Positions 54,852-62,000 of a DNA stretch of 62,000 nt are shown here, one piece after another. The first letter of the stretch is position 1, and every line of letters begins with the position of its first letter. The position numbers and the translations under genes are program-made. This DNA comes from Chrysomallon squamiferum (taxonomy: Eukaryota; Mollusca; Gastropoda; Neomphalida; Peltospiridae), in contig CM022670.1 of the NCBI GenBank assembly GCA_012295275.1, positions 18,606,698 to 18,668,697 of the forward strand, given 5' to 3'. The notes under the pieces were generated by a model, which was not told where the DNA came from, searched no databases, and was given only the letters and a program-made list of their open reading frames with translations.

Positions 54852-55313
54852 AAACTGTTTAATTTACACTTAATTTACTTTATGTCCCTGTAATATATCT
54901 GTTTGTGTTAGTTTCAGTTCATTATTGACTATTGTTATATTGATATACTCATTAATAACAGTGTTTCTGTGGTATTTACTGAAGCATAACATTCTTTTGG
55001 GTTGTTTTTCTGAAGAATGGATTTTGTTACCTTTTCACGTTTAGATTTATAATTTATTATGTTTATGACGCCCAAAAGCCGATGTTATTGCTTATGCATG
55101 ATTGGTTTTAAACATCATCAAACCGTTTCTTCATTTATTATTCATTCATTAGTATGTTTATTAATTAGAGTCAGTTTATCTCTCAAATCTTGTCCGAACT
55201 AAAAGTTTTTGTATGTGTTTATTTATATATGTTCGGTTTTGGTTCCATGTGAGATAGTGTGTGTGTGTGTGATACGTATAAATATGTTTGTGTATGTGTG
55301 TGATGTATAAATA

Positions 55314-55370
<57 letters not shown>

Positions 55371-55798
55371 CTGAGTACATTTGAATATTCTATATATACG
55401 TGCTTGTGATCGCATAAGTGTAAAACATCTAGCCTTGAACAAAACCCCGTTACACCAACCTCTTAATTTAACAAGTCTTTAATTCCACCATGAGATTTAA
55501 TGAGCTGGTTTTACCTTATAATCGCTTGCTGGAGGAAGCCAACCAAAGATCTGGATAATCCTGTTTACTCAAGCGTCCAGTGTAAAGATTTCATTGTCCT
55601 CACGACAGTTTTGTTATTTCTTGTTTCGATTTAGACCTCTGCCAAATTACTAAACAATAGGTCCATTCCAAACAATTTGTTACTAAAATGCGTGTTATTA
55701 ACAGACAGCCAGAGAACGGAACCAAAACATAATTATTATTGGATTGTGTGGGGTTTTTTTTCTTTCCACGCCGCCCTGTCGTTTGCTTGTTGACGGAG
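54852..55798. other. Intergenic DNA upstream of the LRRC74-like gene
   Basis: It contains a GT array (55256-55370, interrupted). A more complex stretch (about 55440-55800) directly upstream of the LRR gene probably includes its promoter. No gene is seen. Confidence 0.7.
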
Positions 55799-55805
55799 TA
55801 TAAAG
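55799..55805 (+). promoter_or_regulatory. Possible TATA box of the LRRC74-like gene
   Basis: TATAAAG, with G/C-rich sequence upstream (CCACGCCGCCCTGTCG), lies about 250 bp before the proposed ATG. That would give a 5' UTR of roughly 220 nt. It is a motif match only. Confidence 0.35.
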
Positions 55806-56052
55806 ACGACAGAATATTCTGGAATTTTGTGGTTTAAAGCACATTTCAGAGAACTGGCACCAAAGCTGTGATGAAAACGATCTTCCTGAAAATATTTCAA
55901 GTGCGAAGGAATTATTATTATCAGTGATTCTGTGAAAATAAATTGTTTTATGGACAGTCTGATCTCGATGGGAATATAAAACGTGTGTTTTGTTGGATGT
56001 TATGTAATGAGGAAATTGTGACTAACATTTGGAAGAAAAAAATTCTTTCGAC

Positions 56053-56100
56053 ATGGCACTGAAGCAGGGAAATTTACCAAAGTTTCTGACTGATAGTCCG
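56053..56100 (+). CDS. LRRC74B: LRRC74-like exon 1, residues 1-16 (tentative)
   Basis: ATG at 56053 (context CGACATGG) encodes MALKQGNLPKFLTDSP. A donor CCG|GTATGA follows; reading on would stop after one codon. Phase 0 matches exon 2. The donor is weaker than the others, so a different first exon is possible. Confidence 0.6.
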
Positions 56101-57913
56101 GTATGATATCATTTTTTTTACTCTTTCTACTAATACAGTACTAATTAATATTACAATCACTGCTACTATTATTACTAGTAGAACTACTAATATTGTAACT
56201 ACTAATACCACCACTACAACAAATACTGATATTAATATTATTACTGTTACCCACTTATTACTACTACTGTTATTACTATTTCCACCGCTGTTACTACTAC
56301 TATTTCTGCGACTACTACTACTCTGGGACATCTGGAGTCTGGAATCAATAAATCGGTCTGATTACTCTTGAGGCATTATTTGCTCCAAAATATAACTGTT
56401 CGGGATGATATAAAGCAATTACAAAAAATTTTTTTTTAAATTATTCTTTACACCTTTTGTTAGTATATTGCTTGACTAGCAATTAAATCGTTTTTAAAAA
56501 GAGAGAGAAAAAAAGAAAGCTCATTCCAGTGAAGATCCTATATTTCTTAAAAGGGGGTTAAGTCATAAATTTGGTGAATAATCATTCCAAAATGAAATGA
56601 ATTTAATAATAAAAAAAAAAAAAATTATGATTAAAAAATTGCCTGATCTGCGCATATGTAGTTACAAAAGCCTTTGCATTTTTTGTCCTAATCTTTATTC
56701 TCCAACTTTTGTTTTACATACTTTGATCTATGGAATAGATCATTTAATTTTTATATTTATAATCAGATTTACATCATCAGCTTCAATATTTTTTATTTAT
56801 TTTTATTTTTTTATATAAAATCTGAATATTATATACTTCTTTCTTTTGAAAAGTATTATGTTACAAATGATGTCAAAATTCTTGACGTACGCTGTACATT
56901 TGAAATCGAACAATCGGTTTATCGTTCATTTCATGACAATAGAGGAGATCAAGGGATTTCTTTTTAGCCCAGAAGCTTAATCCTCAGCTTAATTCTTCCC
57001 TAAAATCGGCTTCACCATTAATCTGAAGGGTGTTACGAGAGATTGAGCCATATGTTTACACCGATTATATAAAAAGTGTGTATATAACTTCTACCTGTGT
57101 CCACAAAAGTGAAAAAATTAATGTAATGGAATATAAATAAATAATGTTTACCCGAAATGTTTTAATGTAATGTAAACTTTTGTTATATTTTCTTTTACAT
57201 TATTTTTAATTTTAAGCTAGCTAATATTTTTCGTTTCTGTTATTTATTTATTTGTTCATTTATTGATTGATTGATTGAGAGACTGACTAATTTGTTTAAA
57301 TTCTTTGCCTATTTTTAATTTAAATTTTTTTTTTCCTACTTATTTATTGTTTCTAATATTAAACATATTTTTATTTTTATATTTTTTATTTTTTATTTAA
57401 ATATTTTGGTTTTGTGATTTGGTGAAAGGATTTAAATTATATATACCTTGTGTGTTGGGGGGGTCTTATGTTATGTTTTTGAATAATCATATTTATTAAA
57501 AACAGTTCTTGTTTTAGAGCCTTATTATATTTTATTTATTTATTTACTTATTTTGGAGAATGTTATTTACTTTTCGATACAATCACTTTTTTGCCCATTG
57601 ATACTCGAATACCTTTTTATAATTAACTTTATTATTCATACTTTTTGATTATACATACTTATAAAATTTCACGCATGTGCTTTTTAATTTTAATTTGTTA
57701 TAATTCAACTCTATATTGTAATCTTGCAGTTCACGAGAATTAAATTCATTAGCACTGTATTATAATTAGATGTATTCAGCTTTACTTACTCTCTATCACA
57801 GTTACATAATAAATGCCTAATTTACTTTTATGTTTCTTGTATCCACGTAATTCATACTGCTGTATCTGGGTGTGTGTGTGTAGTGTGTATATGGCTGAAT
57901 ATTGTGGGTTCGT

Positions 57914-58006
<93 letters not shown>

Positions 58007-58721
58007 GTGTGTGTATATAAATGTGGGGATGTGTGTGTGCCGTTTGTGATGGTAAATATGTATGTGTTTGTCCCGGTATGTGTGTGTATCTGTGTTTGTA
58101 TGACTCTTTTGTATGTGTCTTTTGTAATTAGAAGTATATGTGTGTGTGTGTGTCTCTGTGTTTTGTATGTATATGTGTATGTGTTTGCGTGTCTGTGCTT
58201 TGTATGTATGTTTCGATGATTTGTATGGGTGTGTGGGTGTGTCCGTGTTTTGTATATATCTGTCTGTATATGTGTCTGTTTTTTGTATGTATCGGTGTGG
58301 GTGTGAGTGTGGGTGTGTAGTTTAAAATAACTAAGCATGTGTTATCTGTTCACAATGCAGAGACGACAACGAAGTACAAGTACGACGTCGAGCAGATGGG
58401 AATGTCGAGAACAGCGGCTGATGTCTGCTAGACAGGTTGACCTTGCTCAGAACTCAAGGCCGCCCAGCACTAACAAAGAGCCAAAGGAGCTAGAAACAAA
58501 GGAGGAGGACCTGGATTCGGCCCTGGAATTATCTTGTGAGTGACAAGAACTGGTCTGTAATGTTGGTGTTACTTTGGTGGATGTGGTTGTCATTATGAAA
58601 TGATGCCCATGATAAAAAGGAAGGAAAGAATCGCAAAAATTAAATCGTGCGTGCGCTTTAGAGAAAAAGGAATAATAGACACTTCTTTCTGTTAACTATT
58701 ATATCTGTGGTTGATTTGTAT

Positions 58722-58788
<67 letters not shown>

Positions 58789-60265
58789 TCTATTGCTCTT
58801 CTTCTTCTTCAGAACTTAAAAATTAGGAAATATAGGTCATAAAGTAGATAATGTCCATCATATTGATAAACTGAAATTGTTGGATATATGTGTTATATTA
58901 TTCAATATCTTCTGTTGTATTTTGAAAACTAAAATTAATTTAAACATTTTAACAGAAATTTCCAATTTTTGCATTATAACCACAATTTCCCAATTACATT
59001 TTAACCGCAATTTTCTAACAACACATGAAAAACTAACAGTAATTTGTGACAGTATATAACAACACAGATCTGTTTTGAACTAGGCGACATTCCGCTGTAT
59101 GATCAAACTGGTCTGCGGACGTATGACAGAGCTTGTCAGAAAATTGGAGTCAATCCAGTCTCGAGTTGCAGAAAAAGTCTTACGAAATCAGAAACGCTTG
59201 ATCTGCAGTACTATGGACTGGGACCACGCGGTGCTATGACAGTTGCCATGGCATTATTAGTAAGTTTGTTTAATTATATGATTCCGTTTTATTTCATTTC
59301 AGTTTCATTATTCCGGTAACTGTTGCAGGATCAATTAACATCAATTTTATATAGGTTACTCAAAATCGCTCATTTGCAAACACAGTAATGTATATGCATA
59401 CATATATAGACATTTAGACATACAAACAGATGCAGACACACACTACATTCCCATATACACACGCACACACACATAGACATTAATTGTAGGATCAGTTATT
59501 TCGCCATATATCTAAATTATGCATTTAGATGATATCCAGCTGGAAATTTTATCATTTTATTTTTAATAACATGGTATTAATGCAGTTTTAAAACAATACA
59601 AAATGAAAATATTTATTGAATTTTCTTATACGTCATTTTGTTTAAATGATAAAACGATTTGTAATTTTAGATAAACCAGCAGATTACAACAGTGAATCTG
59701 AAAGCAAATGATCTCTGTGCTATGGGGACGTTGTATATTCAGAGGATGATGGAAGAAAACTCCATAATAACACATCTTGTACGTTTTAATATTCTATTAA
59801 CGTTATGTTACATATCGTACTATTGAGCAAATATTCTTTGATGGATTCGTAACTAAAATTTCGTAATAGACGCTGTGTATGCTCAGAGTCTTCATGAAGT
59901 TTTTGTGCAATTTTTAGTTTTCTACGTTCTTTAATTTGTTCCTAGGTTTTGAATTTTTGTTTTAAGCAAAACGCTAAAGAAGTATAGTTTACCAGTATTT
60001 TCATATTTTAATGTGATGATGTGATCCTTATGAAAATTACGTATTATGAAGACGATTATTTTTATTAATGTGTTACAATGAGAATTATCCATATCATTGT
60101 TATTGTATTATTATTTTTATTTTCTTCTTCATCATCTTCTTTTTCTTCTACTTCTTCTTTTTATCATTATTATTATTATTATTATTACTATTATTATTAT
60201 TACTATTACTATTATTATTATTACTATTACTATTGTTACTATTATTATCATCATCATCATCATCA

Positions 60266-60312
<47 letters not shown>

Positions 60313-60804
60313 TCTAGAATCTGGCAGACAACAAACTGGGATCAGAAGGTGCTTATAGTGTTGGCGAGATTTTACGCTGTAACAAGGTGATTAAACATCT
60401 TGATGTTTCAGGTAAGCTTTGAAAAATGTATTCTGTTATGTATTCGGAATAAAGTCTTAGTTATAATGAATTTGAAAACGCTTCCTTTTTTAAAGAGAAG
60501 TTTATATTAATTATTGCTTTCACTATTACATTTCCTCTTTGAATGTTTTGTTCGTTATTACATCTGTTCATAATGAATAGTAGTAGTAGTAGTAGCAGTA
60601 GTAGTAATAGTAGTAGTATCGTTATTATCATCATCATCATCATAATTTATTATTTATTTTGTTGGGTTTTTATGTTTGTATTTTTGATTGAAAGAGAAAA
60701 TAAAATATGACTGTTTTTATTATTTTATTAAATTATCTTTTAGGAAACAAATTTACCGACCAAGATGCAGTACATATCGCAAGAGCTGTAGAGGTAAATG
60801 TATA

Positions 60805-60868
<64 letters not shown>

Positions 60869-61051
60869 TACACATTGTAGTATGTATGCATGGATACACA
60901 TTGAAACATTTATGTATATATATTACAAATGATTCAAGAATATATTACAATTAATTTTATGAAATCAGAAAAAAACAAGAGACGCAAAAATTTCTTTTAC
61001 TTATCAGTGGATATATAAATCCAGTTTTTTTAAAAGTATGCTGAAATAATT

Positions 61052-61092
<41 letters not shown>

Positions 61093-62000
61093 AAATAATA
61101 AATTCAAATAAAAATAGTATACAGTCGTGTTTTTGAGTTTTGTTTTTTATTATTATGCAATTTGATCTGAAAAAAACTTATTGATTCTTTTTTTCAGGAA
61201 CATCAGGAAATAAACACTTTAATTCTCAGTCACAATGAGTTTGGAGATAAATCAGCTGTAATATTTGAACACATGATAGGTTTGTCCGCATACTTATTTT
61301 TTCTCTCAGTTGTTTATAGTATTTCAGTATAATTACTTTGCCTTAATAGCTTTTAAACAAACAAAAAATTAACTTTTGGTATTGTTTTAATTATTACTTA
61401 AAATAAATCACAAAGTAAATCCAGTAACGTTTTACCACAATTGTTTTTCTTATGCTTCTTCGTGTTGCATTGTTGTTGTTGTTTTATGATTATCATCATC
61501 ATCATCATCATCATCATTATAACTATTATTATTATTAACACTGTGTTATTTACTCTACAGCTGAGAATGGTTCTCTTCACAAACTTGATCTCAGCTGGAA
61601 TCATTTTCGAGGTCCTGGCGCTATAAAGATTGCACAAGGTTTATCGGTAAATCAATTGAAAATAAATGTTTGTTCGTTGTTGTTGTTGTGGGTTTTTTTT
61701 CAGGGGTGGTGGGGGGCTTTGCTAGTTTTGGGGGAAGTATATTAAATATATTAAATCGAAAATTCAAAATACTCCAGGTCGTTATGATAAGATACATAAA
61801 ATAAATAAATGTTTTTTTGTTGTTTTTTTTTTGTTTTACTATAATTAGTTTACATTTCCTAAAAAAAAAACAATTCTTAATAATTTCCTTTTTTTAAAAT
61901 AATTGTTATACGTCTTGAACTGATTAATAACAGTTTTTAAACTTACAAAAGAAAAATTTATTTTATCTGAAATTATTTCTAAAACTGAATTTCAGGAAAA
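56053..62000 (+). CDS. LRRC74B: LRRC74A/B-like leucine-rich repeat protein, 5' part (8 exons plus start of exon 9)
   Basis: The gene is cut by the right edge. The visible exons give 273 complete residues: a short N-terminus with RRQRSTSTTSSRW, an acidic patch (KELETKEEDLDSALEL), then TYDRACQKIGVNPVSSCRK (87-105) and six LRRs of 28 residues (110-137, 138-165, 166-193, 194-221, 222-249, 250 on). LRR motifs such as LDLQYYGLGPRGA and LDLSWNHFRGPGAIKIAQGL closely match vertebrate LRRC74A/B (LNLRHRGLGPQGA; LNVSWNHLRGPGAVAFARGL). These are ribonuclease-inhibitor-type repeats, which form a curved solenoid for protein binding. There is no signal peptide or membrane segment, so it is probably cytosolic. 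The family's biochemical role is not established. A and B paralogues are not separable here; the symbol marks the closer match. Confidence 0.9.
56101..58360 (+). other. LRRC74-like intron 1
   Basis: About 2.3 kb. It contains a degenerate ACT/ATT triplet region (56125-56320), AT-rich DNA, a (CT)n array (57918-58002) and a long GT-rich degenerate tract (58003-58320) just before the exon 2 acceptor (CACAATGCAG). Confidence 0.85.
57918..58002 (+). repeat. (CT)n microsatellite
   Basis: About 85 bp of pure CT, followed by GT-rich sequence. Intronic; open frames over it are artefacts. Confidence 0.97.
58361..58535 (+). CDS. LRRC74B: LRRC74-like exon 2, residues 17-75
   Basis: It encodes RRQRSTSTTSSRWECREQRL, then a polar stretch and KELETKEEDLDSALELS. 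It ends TCT T|GTGAGT. The basic-then-acidic disordered leader before the LRRs also occurs in vertebrate members. The open frame, consensus donor and phase agreement with exon 3 support it. Confidence 0.85.
58536..59083 (+). other. LRRC74-like intron 2 with a long (TTTA)n array
   Basis: It contains about 18 TTTA units (58719-58790), then CTT triplets and AT-rich sequence. The acceptor is TTTTGAACTAG. Confidence 0.9.
59084..59259 (+). CDS. LRRC74B: LRRC74-like exon 3, residues 75-133 (pre-LRR motif and LRR1)
   Basis: It encodes DIPLYDQTGLRTYDRACQKI then GVNPVSSCRKSL and LRR1 (SETLDLQYYGLGPRGAMTVA...). The pre-LRR block corresponds to TLYLRSCRAHSVVPISCFLR in LRRC74B, which makes the family call specific rather than generic LRR. 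It ends in phase 0 at TTA|GTAAGT. Confidence 0.95.
59260..59670 (+). other. LRRC74-like intron 3
   Basis: 411 bp of AT-rich sequence with a short CA-rich tract (59430-59475). Nothing else. Confidence 0.9.
59671..59778 (+). CDS. LRRC74B: LRRC74-like exon 4, residues 134-169 (LRR2)
   Basis: It encodes INQQ, then LRR2 (ITTVNLKANDLCAMGTLYIQ...) and ITHL, the start of LRR3. Phase 0 at both ends; the donor is CTT|GTACGT. Confidence 0.95.
59779..60317 (+). other. LRRC74-like intron 4, ending in a triplet-repeat block
   Basis: The last 200 bp (about 60115-60311) are CTT, ATT, ACT and ATC triplets that run directly into the acceptor TTTCTAG of exon 5. Large Leu, Tyr/His or Ile open frames here are artefacts. 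Confidence 0.92.
60318..60411 (+). CDS. LRRC74B: LRRC74-like exon 5, residues 170-201 (LRR3 and start of LRR4)
   Basis: It encodes NLADNKLGSEGAYSVGEILR, then CNKVIKHLDVS and the first base of a Gly codon. It carries LRR3 and the LDVSGN core that starts LRR4. Donor TCA G|GTAAGC. Confidence 0.95.
60412..60743 (+). other. LRRC74-like intron 5
   Basis: 332 bp with AGT/ATC triplets (60581-60643) and AT-rich sequence. Confidence 0.9.
60744..60793 (+). CDS. LRRC74B: LRRC74-like exon 6, residues 201-217 (LRR4)
   Basis: A 50-nt exon encoding GNKFTDQDAVHIARAVE, the rest of LRR4 after the split Gly codon. Flanked by CTTTTAG and GAG|GTAAAT. Confidence 0.93.
60794..61197 (+). other. LRRC74-like intron 6
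   Basis: 404 bp with a (TA)n(CA)n compound array (60807-60869) and the only long (GA)n array of the window (61055-61087). Confidence 0.92.
61198..61279 (+). CDS. LRRC74B: LRRC74-like exon 7, residues 218-245 (LRR5)
   Basis: It encodes EHQE, then INTLILSHNEFGDKSAVIFE HMI (LRR5) and the first base of an Ala codon. The donor ATA G|GTTTGT is weaker than average, but the phase and LRR register are exact. Confidence 0.94.
61561..61646 (+). CDS. LRRC74B: LRRC74-like exon 8, residues 245-273 (LRR6)
   Basis: It encodes AENGS, then LRR6: LHKLDLSWNHFRGPGAIKIA and QGLS. This is the most family-specific repeat (WNHxRGPGA in LRRC74B). Phase 0 donor TCG|GTAAAT. Confidence 0.95.
61647..61995 (+). other. 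LRRC74-like intron 8
   Basis: 349 bp, T-rich, with a cluster of G-runs (61690-61734) and the acceptor GAATTTCAG at the right edge. Confidence 0.85.
61996..62000 (+). CDS. LRRC74B: LRRC74-like exon 9, first 5 bases only
   Basis: GAAAA follows the acceptor TTTCAG in phase 0, beginning with a Glu codon. It is the expected position for the last residues of LRR6. The rest is outside the window. Confidence 0.6.

Noticed and set aside
60068-60390. Leu-, Tyr/His- and Ile-rich frames
   Set aside because: They are triplet microsatellite before LRRC74-like exon 5; only 60318-60411 in the LRR frame is exon.

Overview
This is eukaryotic genomic DNA, not a bacterial or viral segment. Coding sequence is split into short exons with GT...AG introns. 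The DNA is AT-rich and crowded with microsatellites: (CT)n, (CA/GT)n, (ATT)n, (TTTA)n, poly-T and poly-A. The two proteins found are animal proteins. The texture (dense simple repeats, a first intron of about 22 kb, later introns of 0.2-3 kb) best fits a lophotrochozoan, most likely a mollusc. That placement is an inference and the phylum cannot be proved from the window.

Region 1 (about 1-42,905, + strand) is a grainyhead-family (Grh/GRHL) transcription factor gene. I assemble 18 coding exons whose phases agree at every junction, giving 2,796 nt and a predicted 931-residue protein. Exon 1 is tentative. Exons 2-3 carry the GRHL-type N-terminal segment, exon 4 (960 nt) is a long low-complexity middle region, exons 6-13 are the CP2/grainyhead DNA-binding domain, and exons 16-18 the C-terminal dimerisation domain. 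Intron 1 (2,016-24,121) is full of microsatellites but has several more complex, GC-richer islands that could be regulatory, a possible alternative first coding exon (8,353-8,459), a composite minisatellite (22,327-22,680) and traces of hAT-like DNA transposons (15,298-15,547; 20,113).

Region 2 (42,906-56,052) is about 13 kb of intergenic DNA, including the grh 3' UTR. It has no gene I can support. It holds a 30-bp minisatellite (43,382-43,670) and a 416-bp block of abutting tandem arrays (54,436-54,851).

Region 3 (56,053 to the right edge, + strand) is the 5' part of a leucine-rich-repeat gene of the LRRC74A/B family. Eight complete exons and the first 5 bases of a ninth are visible, encoding a short basic/acidic N-terminus and the first six 28-residue ribonuclease-inhibitor-type LRRs. 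The gene runs off the window.

The two genes are in tandem on the same strand. Nothing in the sequence says they work together. I found no CRISPR array, rRNA, recognisable tRNA or intact mobile element, and no convincing unknown biological system. The most interesting leads are the alternative-start and alternative-splice options of grh, microsatellites sitting directly against 3' splice sites, the transposon-like insertion between CA arrays, and the minisatellites.
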